DNA from: Phallusia fumigata
Taxonomy: Eukaryota > Chordata > Ascidiacea > Phlebobranchia > Ascidiidae
Assembly: GCA_008931825.1 (NCBI GenBank)
Contig: QXVZ01002982.1
Span: 1-23,830, forward strand
Direction: 5' to 3'
Length of the DNA: 23,830 nucleotides
Shown in pieces: positions 1 to 9,797 of this stretch (position 1 is the first letter of the stretch; every line of letters starts with the position of its first letter). The notes below the pieces were generated by a model. The model had not been told where the DNA came from. It was given only the letters and a program-made list of their open reading frames with translations, and searched no databases. A program made the translations under genes and the position numbers.

Positions 1-692
1 TGTGGTGCAAAGGGTTTCGTGTTATATTGAGTGCAATCAAACCATAATCCTAAATGTCGATTAACATTATTGAATCTGTTTGTTTTTAACGCACGACCGG
101 TTTATGATTAGCGCTACATAGAAAGACAACTCGATAACTAGTATAGGGCTATGGCAAAAATGTCTGTTTGCAGGGGCCCACCATAACTGTTTTTAATGTA
201 TTTTTTAAAACCCTTTGCATCGTCTTAGTTGCCCCTCGAGGTTATGTTGGCTGGCCCCCCGTGGCTCCAACCACTTTAAAACGTCTCCTCCATCAGAAGG
301 AGTTAGGGGGTTCAAACTATTACCGCAAAACATTTTTAATCGAGGTCGTCAAACGAAAGATGTAATTGAATCTCAATTATCAGATTTCGGCCCCGAAAGA
401 ATATTTGTTGTTAGAATCTGAACTGTTATTGGGACCACACTTTATTGTAAGTAAGCGTAAAAATGCTTGAGGCAATCGAGTAAATTTGTTGAAATTATTT
501 CAATCTCTACAGTTTTCTTTTATTTTATGTCCCAATTGGGAACAGCAATCAACAAGGGTTAGGTTTAATCTTCACTTCGCCAAACTACGCTTAAACATTT
601 GACCGAATCCGGATTAATTATTCATTCTGGCGTTAAAATTTTACCGAAAAATCAAATCAACTTGAAGGATCAGAAGTTGGCAATTGACGTAC
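1..692. other. Intron or 3' flank of the receptor gene, no further exon recognised
   Basis: On the minus strand this lies directly downstream of the helix-4 exon and begins with its splice donor (gtacgt). I looked for the second extracellular loop and helices 5-7 on the minus strand and found no convincing segment. A minus-strand frame near 320-290 reads GNSLNPL, which recalls the helix-7 NPxxY region. It lacks a hydrophobic helix before it, a Tyr after it, and a splice acceptor, so I do not call it. On the plus strand a frame ends at a strong donor (gtaagtaag near 451) with no recognisable product. Confidence 0.4.
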
Positions 693-818
693 CGGTGGCA
701 GGCTGCTGGCAAACGCGATGAGCCAAGCGCCGATAAGAAGAATCTTAGTGCGGGATCGCTGTTGATTTACATTGGACATTGGTGATAGAATGCTGAAAAC
801 CCGATCCAACGCTGTCAC
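693..818 (-). CDS. Class A GPCR exon: DR motif, intracellular loop 2 and helix 4
   Basis: This 126-base, 42-codon internal exon sits between a splice acceptor (ttttccatag, just above 818) and a donor (gtacgt, 692-687), both in phase 0. It begins VTALDRVFSILSPM, which matches the end of helix 3 and the DRY-type motif (here DRV) followed by the loop-2 Pro-Met. Next come basic residues QRSRTK, then a hydrophobic helix with the invariant helix-4 Trp (LLIGAWLIAFASSLPP), closing with Ser-Leu-Pro-Pro where family members usually have SxPQ or SxPP. The layout of basic loop, KILL, AW and SLPP is closest to peptide receptors of the GnRH, vasopressin and adipokinetic-hormone type. That subfamily assignment is inference. 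The product would be a plasma-membrane receptor signalling through G proteins. DRV instead of DRY is a tolerated variant in this family. The next exon lies to the left or outside the window. Confidence 0.72.
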
Positions 819-931
819 CTATGGAAAATAGTGTAATAAAGTTAATTATTGTTTACTAGCAAATAATCAAGCGGGGATTTTGTGAAGTCTAAAGCATAAT
901 ACAATTTAGGATTTGATCACATAAAAAAATC

Positions 932-1430
932 GTGAATAGGATTCCACATAATCGGCAAATTGGCCTTCCCATCACAATCATGAAGGAAATATTGTTGACT
1001 TGCTGTTGCTCTGTTAGTTAAACTAAACGAGTCGAAAGAGAAACGGTTTGAGATAACAATCGCTAAGACACAGTGATCTTGTCCGTTAATGGACAGGCGC
1101 AGTGGCCATTCCCAACGGGAATTACAATTTCACATTTTCCAAACTTGTTGGTGCATTGGAGTAATACGTTTTTCAGTACANGTGAATAGGATTCCACATA
1201 ATCGGCAAATTGGCCTTCCCATCACAATCATGAAGGAAATATTGTTGTCTTGCTGTTGCTTTGTTAGTTAAACTAAACGAGTCGAAAGAGAAACGGTTTG
1301 AGATAACAATCGCTAAGACACAGTGATCTTGTCCGTTAATGGACAGGCGCAGTGGCCATTCCCAACGGGAATTACAATTTCACATTTTCCAAACTTGTTG
1401 GTGCATTGGAGTAATACGTTTTTCAGTACA
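932..1430. repeat. 249-bp direct duplication across an N (932-1180 and 1182-1430)
   Basis: The 249 bases before the N at 1181 are repeated directly after it. They differ at only two places (998/1248 and 1011/1261). The second copy begins exactly after the N and the first ends exactly before it, which is what an unmerged overlap of two contigs or two alleles leaves. The block lies in the receptor gene's intron. Its true length is probably 250 bp shorter than shown. Confidence 0.9.
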
Positions 1431-1726
1431 CAACTTCAAGTGCCTCAAAAAATCAGCCAATCCTCACTTAACCGGTATCATATAGCGTTCAACAGAAAAA
1501 AACTAAAAATATACCGCGTCTTTTCGCTAAAGGCATTAACACATCTCAACATATGGAACTACAAGAGAAGAGTGAAGTGTCCAACAAGGACTTAGAACCA
1601 CGCAAGCATCTCCATAACGCGCCAAGGTCAAACGATTAACCTCGACATAATTACGCGGTTAACTCTCAGTCCTGGACTTAACAAGGAACGTTTTCAGGCT
1701 TAGGAGAAAGGCAAAAGCCGCTATAG

Positions 1727-1932
1727 CAGGGGTGGGCAATTGTTTTGGTCCAAGGGCCAGATTTCTCTTGAAATTTGACTGGCGGGTCGTGCGTGTGTAG
1801 GTAAGAACTTCTAAACAAATCGAACAAGCCCTTGGCAAACGGACCAAAAAGAGTTAATGCACATCTGACGTGTCAGAGTAAAATGCTTTACGGACCAGAT
1901 TTAGTCCACGAGGTGTATTATGCACATCTCTA
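1727..1932. mobile_element. hAT-type non-autonomous element (MITE)
   Basis: The left end begins CAGGGGTGGGCAA and continues with a GGTCCAAGGGCCAGATT block, the typical start of many hAT elements. The right end (GGTGTATTATGCACATCTCTA) is a degraded inverted version of the same terminus. No transposase frame is present in about 206 bp. A target-site duplication is not clean. CTATAG occurs just before the left end (1721-1726) and again at 1939-1944, a few bases past the right end, which suggests an 8-bp duplication that has decayed. It sits in the receptor intron, so it is probably tolerated. Confidence 0.6.
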
Positions 1933-2117
1933 ACTAAACTATAGTATGCTCAAGTCCAACACTTGATTGGTGGAAAATTAAACGGGGTTTGCCCACACGG
2001 CAAAATTATGATTTAAGTTTCATAAGAATGCGCACTTTGCCACACCACAAAGCTTCCAAAAGTGACATTATCACATCGTTTTGACTGACACCTTCGTCAC
2101 AGTTTGGGTGTACATCA

Positions 2118-2259
2118 TTCATAAAACATTAACAGTTTGTCACAAAACAAATCGAAAACATGACTCAGTCCAGAACGAGGTGTTAATAAACGTAATAAAG
2201 TCAAGACTGTGGTGTTTGCTAAGTCAGCCGTTGAGATGATAAGAACTAATATCCGGTGA
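2118..2259 (-). CDS. Assembly duplicate of the GPCR helix-2/helix-3 exon (Asp variant)
   Basis: This is the second rendering of the receptor exon described at 2352-2493, lying 234 bases to the left across the N. The reading frame is intact in the same interval. It differs by one residue, giving HVFDLFCDK where the other copy has HVFGLFCDK. Gly fits the helix-3 approach (often W.FG...C) better than Asp, so the right copy looks closer to the ancestral form. If the two are alleles, the site is polymorphic. I count this as the same exon, not a second gene. Confidence 0.55.
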
Positions 2260-2351
2260 CTGTTACTTAAACAGTTTACACAGAATACACCGTGTTNGAC
2301 ATTATCACATCGTTTTGACTGACACCTTCGTCACAGTTTGGGTGTACATCA

Positions 2352-2493
2352 TTCATAAAACATTAACAGTTTGTCACAAAACAAACCGAAAACATGACTC
2401 AGTCCAGAACGAGGTGTTAATAAACGTAATAAAGTCAAGACTGTGGTGTTTGCTAAGTCAGCCGTTGAGATGATAAGAACTAATATCCGGTGA
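2352..2493 (-). CDS. Class A GPCR exon: helix 2, extracellular loop 1 and start of helix 3
   Basis: On the minus strand an acceptor (gtttaagtaacag) is followed by one base completing a split codon, then 47 codons starting HRILVLIISTADLAN. This is helix 2 with the conserved Ala-Asp (D2.50). The segment ends HVFGLFCDKLLMFYE, where the Cys fits C3.25, the disulfide Cys at the top of helix 3. By my count there are 27 residues between this Asp and Cys, the same as I count in human GnRH receptor from memory. Together with the exon at 693-818 this gives a receptor core on one strand in the right order. The 3' boundary is unsure: an in-frame stop follows FYE and I see no good GT donor. About 11 residues of mid-helix 3 are missing before the next exon, so there is either a micro-exon or a broken gene. 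Helix 1 was not found upstream. Confidence 0.68.
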
Positions 2494-2639
2494 CTGTTAC
2501 TTAAACAGTTTACACAGAATACACCGTGTTTTGCACATGGTGCGAAACACGCTGTGAAGTTGAGGAGAAAGTAACTTTCGGTCTATAGAATTTCAGTCAT
2601 GGGTTAAAATGATATTTCAAAATTTGGTTTCCTAAAGTG

Positions 2640-2700
2640 AAGTTGTGTTTTTTCCCCGGTAATTTAAAAGAGAAAGTGACGCTTTCGCTCTTTTAGGTGT
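2640..2700. repeat. Imperfect hairpin within a short similarity to 4025-4080
   Basis: AAAAGAG-A-AAAG pairs with CTTT-CG-CTCTTTT around 2668-2695, an 11-bp imperfect stem with a small bulge. The stretch TTTTTCCCCGGTAATTTAA just before it resembles TTTTTCCCGGGTAAATTTAA at 4031-4050, and both are followed by a purine-rich then pyrimidine-rich arm. This may be an old short repeat family. The match is weak, and it was judged by eye. Confidence 0.3.
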
Positions 2701-2827
2701 TCTGCTGTTGTTTTTCTAAAGCATAGACGTTTTTGTTGTAAATGAACAAGTGACTTTTGCCGCGTTAACCAGGCTGATGTTCCATGTTGAAAAACACACT
2801 CATTGATCTGGTTTTCATACGTCAAGC

Positions 2828-2998
2828 CACTGGTTCCCAACCGCCTTTGCCTATTTTGGAACCTTTTGATTTCTCCCTATCAGACAAGAAGTAAGAGGTT
2901 TGGAACCACTGGTCTACCTAAAAAGCAATACTAAATTTATCATGAATAACTTTTTGGAAACCATTTTGTGAAAATTCCTCCCCGGTATGGAACCACTG
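2828..2998 (-). mobile_element. Composite hAT-type MITE, inverted copy of 18199-18420
   Basis: Read on the minus strand it starts CAGTGGTTCCATACCGGGGAGG and ends GGTTGGGAACCAGTG, giving short inverted ends. Internally (2911 downward) there is another CAGTGGTTCCAAACC, so 2828-2911 alone is also bounded by inverted 15-base ends (13 of 15 match). The same internal landmark, the block TACTTCTTGTCT and the GTTCCAAAAT.AGG block occur in the same order in the 18199-18420 copy, so the two are one family. Eight-base target duplications are not recognisable here (cgtcaagc left, ggttaggt right). No coding capacity. Confidence 0.65.
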
Positions 2999-3769
2999 GG
3001 TTAGGTTTTCAATTGCAATAACACATTGAAGACACATCTGAAAAAACTATTGGTACAAACAAATCGTAGTATCGGGTTAACCAAAAATTCCAGGAAATCT
3101 AATGAGGCAACACTCTGGAAAACTGTCACATCATCACCCGACTCGTGTTATTCACGTACAAAATGTAACCAGGTCAAATCTATCGTGTGACGTTTTTTGG
3201 TGTATAGGAAGCCTTAATCTCAAGGAACTGTCAACCGCGAATTGTCGTTACTGGCGATAGATGCATCGCGTGCGCATATGTGAGGTTGAAAGTACGCAGA
3301 TCTGCTCTATTAACAGGAAATAAGGCTCAATAACAGTCAATTCGCAGTTCTTACAGGAGCAAATTCAAACCACACCGAAGGGTAGGGTTTTTGGCACGCG
3401 CGTCAGGGCCTTCTTATCACGAATGTAAAGTATTTCCGAAGTGCGACCGACAAATGGTACTCGTCGGTCATGCAAGCATAAAATATCCTAAGAAAGCATG
3501 CCAGGCAAATCAATAGGAGAGCTGTAGGGGCGAAGTATATCCGGCAATTGGGGGCTGGCGTGCCGGACCGCGCAAATAGTTCACACAATAAAAAGACGAA
3601 TGACGTAATTTGTTACCTTACTTTCTTTACACATACGTGCTTATGGTGGTAGCCAGATAAGCTAATGTACCTTTCTGTCTGCATTTTGCGGCGCAAATTA
3701 GGAATACGCAAGTGTGGGAATCGTGAAGTCGAGAATTTCTCGCCTTTTGAATCCGTGTTTGCTGTGTCA
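2999..3769. other. Non-coding stretch ending at an assembly joint
   Basis: I see no recognisable gene. A minus-strand frame (3588-3403) has a hydrophobic run (TALLLICLACFLRIFYACM), but it lacks the Gly-Asn of GPCR helix 1 and a usable donor, so it is not assigned to the receptor. A minus-strand frame just below the N (3769 to about 3623) runs open to a good donor (AAGAAA|gtaagg) and could be an unidentified exon. Its length is within chance. Confidence 0.35.
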
Positions 3770-3770
3770 N

Positions 3771-3865
3771 AGTTGGTTGGACTTTCGACGCACCAGCGAT
3801 AATAATTTAATAAAGACGCTTATTACCGATGTTGTATTGAAGATACTGAAAAGAGTTTAGCTACG
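3771..3865. repeat. Dispersed repeat, copy 1 (partner at 9703-9797)
   Basis: It begins immediately after the N at 3770 and matches 9703-9797 over about 95 bases with one short gap. Shared blocks include AGTTGGTT, TCGACGCACCAG, GATAA, AAGACGCTTATTA and GTTGTATT. The similarity starts right at the joint, so the left part of the repeat may have been lost in the gap, and the repeat may be what broke the assembly. The inverted arms seen in the partner are degraded here. No coding capacity. Confidence 0.6.
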
Positions 3866-4992
3866 AAAAGGAATTATTGATCAACGCCTTTGCAAAATTA
3901 AAACCACACACAGAATTTGGGTGTTTTTTGGTAAACGATCAAATACTCTTCCAAAGTCAAAAAAGTGTTGTGTTCTTTTTTTAAAAACAAAACTTGGGGT
4001 ACGAAATTTGCCTAAAGAAGATGCATAATTTTTTCCCGGGTAAATTTAAGACGAGTGCGTTTCCACTTCTTTTGGCGGTCCACTTATTTTGTAGATCCTC
4101 GAAAACCACAGGGGACAAAAACTTCGCAAAATCCTATTAAAACAGCTTGGCAGCGCAAATTTTTAATTTCTACGTTGTTTTTTTCATGCAAATATACGTT
4201 GTTCTAAATCAAATTCGAGTATCATTTATTCCCAATGAAGGGTAAAAACTTATTCTTGCGGATCCGAATTTTTGCACAACTCAAAATGCAGCAGAAGCGA
4301 GAAGAGGGAACCGATGATGCGGCATAAGAAATGCAGAAGAGCGAGCGAGGAGGTGGAACTTCACGGTAGCGACGTTCGTGTCATGTGTAACAACGCACAA
4401 CAAGCACCCAAGGTAATATAATCCGCTTAGGACAGATTGTTTCGTCGTCGAAAAGAGACGCAAACACTTTGAGGGGGACGTTGGGGGCCTGGGCCGCTTT
4501 TCAGGGGGGAGGGGTGAACGAACCGTGCTCGGTTGACGTCATTGGGGGAGCAAAGGCCGGATGCTTCTCGTTTGTTGTGCCCTGCTGGTCGCTTGGCAAC
4601 GGTGCATGACCGGAAAGGCATGTAGCTTGCAAACTTGCTGCAAGTGGCGGCACAACCACTACAGGGTTGGTTTCGTTTTCAATGCGGTTATTTATCGCTT
4701 TCTGGCATTGATAATCGCAAAGTCGGATCAGTAAACGGGAAATTAAAAAGTATTTTCCCTTTCCAAACTGATTCGAAGAAGAACCAGCATGTTGCGCATA
4801 CACTTTACCTATTCCACATTATTGTATAGGCAGTTTTTGATTACAGATGATTGTAGCACCGCAAAACTGGATAGGTTTTTTTCAATGTAAATCGACCGTA
4901 AAGAGCCATACAAAAAAAAAGAAAAATTCGTTTGTTATCATTTGACAAGTTAAACTGATTTGACTTTTCAAATTTTTTTCAGTAATTAGACT
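3866..4992. other. Unassigned stretch with a GC-richer block (about 4270-4680)
   Basis: The left part is AT-rich with poly-T and poly-A runs. From about 4270 to 4680 the base composition rises in GC. There a plus-strand frame of about 59 codons ends at AAG|gtaata (near 4412), and overlapping frames are also open on both strands. GC-rich sequence leaves many frames open, so this alone is weak. I recognise no protein and do not call a gene. Confidence 0.3.
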
Positions 4993-5148
4993 ATGCGGCA
5001 CGAACTAAAATTCCTTATCCAGGTATCTACCTCGTCAGTCATCCAATTACAAGCAGAGAAGTCAATCAGCGCTGCAGTTATTTGCAGGGGTGGGGTCGGT
5101 GAAGTGGAATTGGAACCGGATAATTTGCAGACGAAAGACGCCACTTAG
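4993..5148 (+). CDS. Candidate small coding exon or 51-residue ORF, unidentified
   Basis: An ATG at 4993 opens 51 codons, ending with a TAG at 5146-5148. A splice acceptor (tttttttcag) lies 10 bases upstream of the ATG and a second possible acceptor (ttatccag) lies inside at about 5022, so this may be a terminal exon rather than a whole gene. Codons favour G in first position, as real coding sequence does. The end is acidic (GEVELEPDNLQTKDAT). I recognise no domain. Open frames of this length are expected many times by chance in a window this size, so the case rests on codon pattern and splice context only. Confidence 0.22.
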   Translation: MRHELKFLIQVSTSSVIQLQAEKSISAAVICRGGVGEVELEPDNLQTKDAT

Positions 5149-8100
5149 ATGTTCAGTTTACAGTGGTAACCTGCTTGCACGAAAGGGGTCAAAGGCAAAC
5201 ATGTTGTCAGCATCGTTGCATGTGAAACTTAAACTGGAGTTTGGACTCTGCATTTTGCGAGCACATTTTAAGGTCTTCTGGTTTATACAGCTTTGCATAG
5301 CCACGTAAAGCTAAAAATTTCGCAAACACCTTCTGAAATACGTAAGGTACCAAAACTTGCACAAGTAAAATCGTTTGTTTAGGTGAGAACACATGGTGGA
5401 CAATATAAAGCTCGTTAGTAAAGTTTCTGGTAATGCCAGACACCTAGCAAGTCCAAGTTACAATAGTTTTCAATGTGTTTCATCGCAAAACCGCACAGAG
5501 ACTTCATCTGCAAGTTCCTTAAAAATCAGAAGTTTCCAGTTTGACAAACAAACTTAGTCTAAATATCATCATTGAAAGAATGCATGTGATGTGATTTGCT
5601 CGGAAGCAGTCAAGTCCAACACTGCAAGTCTGCGGGTGGCAATATTGGTGCACAAGAATACTCGCAAGGCTGGATATCATGCAACCACTTCTCTTCATGT
5701 AAGCTTGGGGTACAGTGATTAAGAATACGAAGCATCCTACATTAATATTTTTAACAACATGCCACTTAATCGTTCGAGAGGAGCCCCGACACATTCTTTG
5801 CAACTAGTTTTCATTTTAAACTCGCCCTGAAAATCGTGGGAAGGTGTAATTGGTGGAATGCCTTGCGTCAATGCTGTGGAAACGTGATACATAAGCCGTG
5901 TTAGGCCGTAGCAAAGTCTTCGGGGATCACAAACTGCTCAAGAGCCTGAGTTTCTCTCATCTCCAGCCTAAGGTTGACGTCGCGTATCACAACAAGACCT
6001 TTAAGGTTTCGAGTGAACGTTACGCGGTACAGCGTGAAACACCTGGTTTACAAGCGACGGGGTTGAGAGTTGGCGTTCTAAAAAAAATTGCAAATCGTGC
6101 CCTGTTACTATTTGAATAAGTTTTGTCGCTATTTGTCTGCCAAAATCGACTTTATTATTCTCCCTAGGAATTGTGCACATTGATTTTGGTTCAGCTCTGT
6201 AATAGTTTATTNACAAAAAACAGATTTTTCACACACTCATGGATATTGACAATCTCAGTCTACAGGGTTGTTTTAATGCAGCAAATGTTTTAGCATTTCA
6301 AAGTTTAGGCATATTTCCGTTCAGTTTGACCCAAAAAACCAGCCACCTATTAACGGCCGATTGCTGGGGATTTTCGCAGAAGTAACAAACCATCAGTCAC
6401 AAGTCACTATGCGCAGGTATTTGCATACAACAAGATGTAGTCAACATGTCGGTATGCTAAGGCTTAGGCAATTATTTGAGAACATCTTTGATGCCTGTTT
6501 GGGATACGTTTTGGTAAAGATGCTACCAAATAAGGAGACGTAATATTTTCGAACGGAAAAAAACGTTTACTACCAAGGTTTTGAAAACATCAGGACTTTT
6601 TTGTTGGTGCGGTTTATCTCTTCTATCTAATAAATCAAAGACGGTGTAAAAGTATATGATTTCGTAATGTTTATTTAAATTAAAGAATGATAGAAGTTTC
6701 TTAACAAAGACAACTGATGCGGCAAACGTTAAGTGTTAGGCGTTTTTATTTATATTTGGTCCTAATGCAAAAACAGAAACCTATCGTTGTTTTAAAAACC
6801 CCAATAAGTTGTTTATCACAGAGTAGAGCGGACATCATGTACGGATGTGGAAGATGTAAACAAAGAATGTTCGCCACACACCAAGTGTGCGATGTTTACT
6901 GACATAAATGACAATTTTTCTCAATGAGGCGTTGGGTAAATCTAACACACATTCTCCTATGCAACAAGCCACTTGGTCGTAGTACAGAGGCAAATTTAGT
7001 CCATAATTTCCAAAGCTAGAGAGAAAGCTTAATTTAAAAGATAACTGACAGAGAGCTTGTCTACAGTAAACAAATTTTAGAGACGAAAATTACGTAAATT
7101 ATAATTTGGGTTATTTATTATAAGGACTCTAAAACTTTGTTGGTATGTTTCCTTCCCAGGGAAAAAGAAAAGAAACAACGAACCTGACTTATAACCACGT
7201 CCGATTTCATGGCAACACTAAAACTCTTTCTTTTTGGTAAACTTTAGTTTGTTTTCATGATCATTCAACACATTTTGTTACTGTTTTGACTAAAAGGATG
7301 CGTGGTTAGCTAGAAGGACAACCAAGTTTAATCGCTTTATAACGTGGCTATCGAAGCAGCTGGTCCCGCTTAATAAAACAAATAGTCTGTTTTGAAATGA
7401 TTTAGGCACGTTTTGTCCACTGTGCAATATTATAGACTTGGTCTTATGTATGCGACTTTGAACAAAAACTTTAAACCACATTGCTGGCATATTTGGTAGC
7501 ACTATATCAGTCACCAAACATAATCAAATTGGAAAAACACATTAACCATGCATGCGGAGATGCAATATAGCAAGTATCAAACGCATTAGCAGATACATCA
7601 GACAACTGCGACATCTCCCAGACATGTTTATCCACGGAGTCTGTCAGGCCAGCGAGAAAACAAGCGAGACACATGAACATGAACGGAAACTCAATTGACT
7701 AAAATGCCTGTTTTTTTGACTTACTAATATGTGGTAAGCACAGTAAAAAGTCAGACGTCCCGTCACAGTCAGATAAGTATAACGAAAAGAAACTTGGTTT
7801 TTGTACATGACTTGACATAAAAACACGCGTTCAATTATTAATAACTTTCACGAAAACGATAATTTTTGCTTTGAAAATCATGCGAGTATAACTGTCTAGT
7901 CCAAGGGGCTTCTTGAGTCAAAAACCATTGAACAATTCGTCACAAAAATATTAATGTTGTGTCATAAAACCCGGAGGTGTAAATGACTGGTCACAGTCTT
8001 AACGTTACGTCAAAGGCGATACTTTTAGCGCGACTAAACTGACGTTGAACGTGTTTGTCAACCCCGACAACATGTGTACGAATGTTTTGAACGGTGGGGA

Positions 8101-8253
8101 GAAGTGATGGAGCTATGTCGGGAACGCTGCGCTGTTTTGGTTTGAACTCAGCAGACCACCGAGACGACAACAAAGAAAGGAACTTGAACGAAGATTTTGC
8201 GAAACACCCGCAAAGCTTTACTTGGAATTCTACAAAGTCGTGTTTATCATTTT
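5149..8253. other. Long AT-rich stretch with no recognised gene
   Basis: Open frames on both strands are short (under 95 codons), none shows a domain I know, and many overlap on opposite strands. An isolated N at 6212 has no duplicated flanks. I saw no transposon ends or tandem arrays. It could hold introns or intergenic DNA. Divergent small exons could be missed by eye. Confidence 0.45.
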
Positions 8254-8809
8254 TTGTTATTGGATGGTTGGATGTTCAGGAAATACAAGATACAGAAAAT
8301 AATACAATTAAGTTCTACGAGTGGGCTGCTACTCGGCATAGATTTACGGCGAAAAAGTTTATGGTGAATTTTTGGAAACTCTATTTTACGCTTTTTCAAA
8401 GTAGTTTGTTATTGCATAGTTGGTTTAGGAAATACAAGACAAAGCAAACAACATGATTTAATACATCAGCGGCAGAGAGCATGAAAATGGTGTATATATG
8501 TACTGCAAAGGTTTCAACATTCGCTGTTGTCATCACTGATTTTGCACGTTTGCATTGCCATGCATTCACGATATACAAGCTCTCTAGCAGTCATGATTTT
8601 TGTTGAGTTGTTTTTCTAAATCCAGCCAAATAAGGAACACAACTTTTAGCCGTTTTAAATATGGGGCACTGTATCGGCAAAGATATGCAACACCACTTCA
8701 CACATATTTTAACGACGTCGTACGCAACGTTTGGTTCTGTTCGTTGATTTCTAGGAGTTGTCCTCTACTCGGCATAGATTTGCGGCGGAAAAGTTTATGG
8801 TGAATTTTT
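8254..8809. repeat. Cluster of two interleaved short degenerate repeats
   Basis: Repeat P occurs at 8254-8300 and 8406-8450 (about 150 bases apart), sharing TTGTTATTG and AGGAAATACAAGA. Repeat Q occurs at 8313-8373 and 8749-8809 (436 bases apart), 61 bases each with 54 identical, sharing CTACTCGGCATAGATTT and AAAGTTTATGGTGAATTTTT. The order is P, Q, P, then Q. A 120-codon plus-strand frame (8094-8456) runs through three of these units. Because it is built partly from repeats, I treat it as non-coding. The source element was not recognised. Confidence 0.55.
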
Positions 8810-9702
8810 CTAGCCTTGCAATGCTTGAAAGGCCAGCTACGATAAGGCTTTTCCAAACTCAACATACCCTGGAACACTTTAATAAGTACGAACAGCGCAA
8901 CTGCTTCAGAGCAGATTAAAAAATGTATAGGAACTCCTAGTTTCAGCAGGGTAATGTAGTTTTAAAACAGTCACTCGAAACGCCCAGCTTTCAAGTTCGT
9001 CCATAACCTCAAGTGCGCATCCAAAACTCCAACGTAAACAAGAGGTCTGTCCTGGCCAAAGGATTACACAAGCGACAACGGATTTAAATGCCTAGTCTGT
9101 GGTGAAGTTTCTGATGTCCCGGCGTCAAACAGATCCGCTTAAACCGGCGTAAATCTGTTTCATGCGACAAAAAGCCGCTGACTTTCGTTAGCATTTTGTG
9201 GTGGAACATACCCTCGCGAAAGTGAGAATACTTGGCGACATTTTGGATAACAAGTTCTTGTGTTTCGACGAATTACTGTGAAAACTTGCATAAATCGATT
9301 TTTAATGCGCGCAGGTTACTGTTTAACTGCCATTTGTGGCATAGTCGCAACCAAAGCTACAAATCTGAGGTTGTCTGCTAACGCTGCAATGACCAGGCAA
9401 TGGCACTTGTGGTGTATGTTTACATAAGCATGCTTTGTCATTAGGGACAGGTAATAGTACCACGTTCCCATGGAAAGTTTTTCAGGATATTTTTCATTTT
9501 TGGAGCCCCCTTTGTATTGTGCCAAAGAAAAACCTTTCGTTCGCTTCGCCCCTATGACATGAACTCAAAACAGAAAACATATGAGGTGTTGTTTTTTTGC
9601 ACCTTTTCAACTTAAATGCTAGAGTATTAACAGCTTCAGAAAGGTAGAAAATAAGTTTCAAAAGCAACCCCAGTAAAATTTTTCGATGCGACGCCTTTGG
9701 AA
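8810..9702. other. Unassigned stretch, no supported gene
   Basis: A minus-strand frame (9525-9316) contains CLVIAALADNLRFVALVATMP, which resembles a GPCR helix 2 (LAxAD, then a Pro). I could find no matching helix-3 Cys or DR segment in the downstream minus-strand sequence, so it is not called. Otherwise I see no repeat or gene. Confidence 0.4.
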
Positions 9703-9797
9703 AAGTTGGTTAAACTGTCGACGCACCAGTGATAAACCAAGACGCTTATTATCAAAGTTGTATTTATTGTGACATAAAACAGTTTAACGACGCACAG
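9703..9797. repeat. Dispersed repeat, copy 2, with internal inverted arms
   Basis: This is the partner of 3771-3865. It contains exact inverted arms GTTAAACTGT (9709-9718) and ACAGTTTAAC (9779-9788), and the word CGACGCAC occurs after each arm. This suggests a miniature inverted-repeat element of under 100 bases, or a conserved foldback. No target-site duplication was identified and no family name can be given. Confidence 0.55.

Larger units (their letters stand above)
2064..2530. repeat. 233-bp direct duplication across an N (2064-2296 and 2298-2530)
   Basis: The 233 bases on either side of the N at 2297 are the same except for one base (2152 t, 2386 c). Both boundaries fall exactly at the N, so this is best read as an unmerged contig or allele overlap. 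It contains the helix-2/helix-3 exon of the receptor, so that exon is shown twice although the gene probably has it once. The single difference changes a codon in the minus-strand reading (Asp GAT in the left copy, Gly GGT in the right). Confidence 0.9.

Noticed and set aside
280-330. GNSLNPL reading on the minus strand as GPCR helix 7
   Set aside because: No hydrophobic helix before it, no Tyr completing NPxxY, and no acceptor, so it does not continue the receptor.
1490-1522. Minus-strand 11-codon piece (KTRYIFSFFLL) that would fill the missing helix-3 residues
   Set aside because: The length fits, but no AG precedes it at the right place and no GT follows it. The sequence is low-complexity AT-rich, so the fit is probably chance.
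9316-9525. Helix-2-like segment of a second GPCR (LVIAALADNLRFVALVATMP)
   Set aside because: The spacing to its Pro is unusual, and the minus-strand sequence that follows has no helix-3 Cys or DR segment in a phase-compatible exon.
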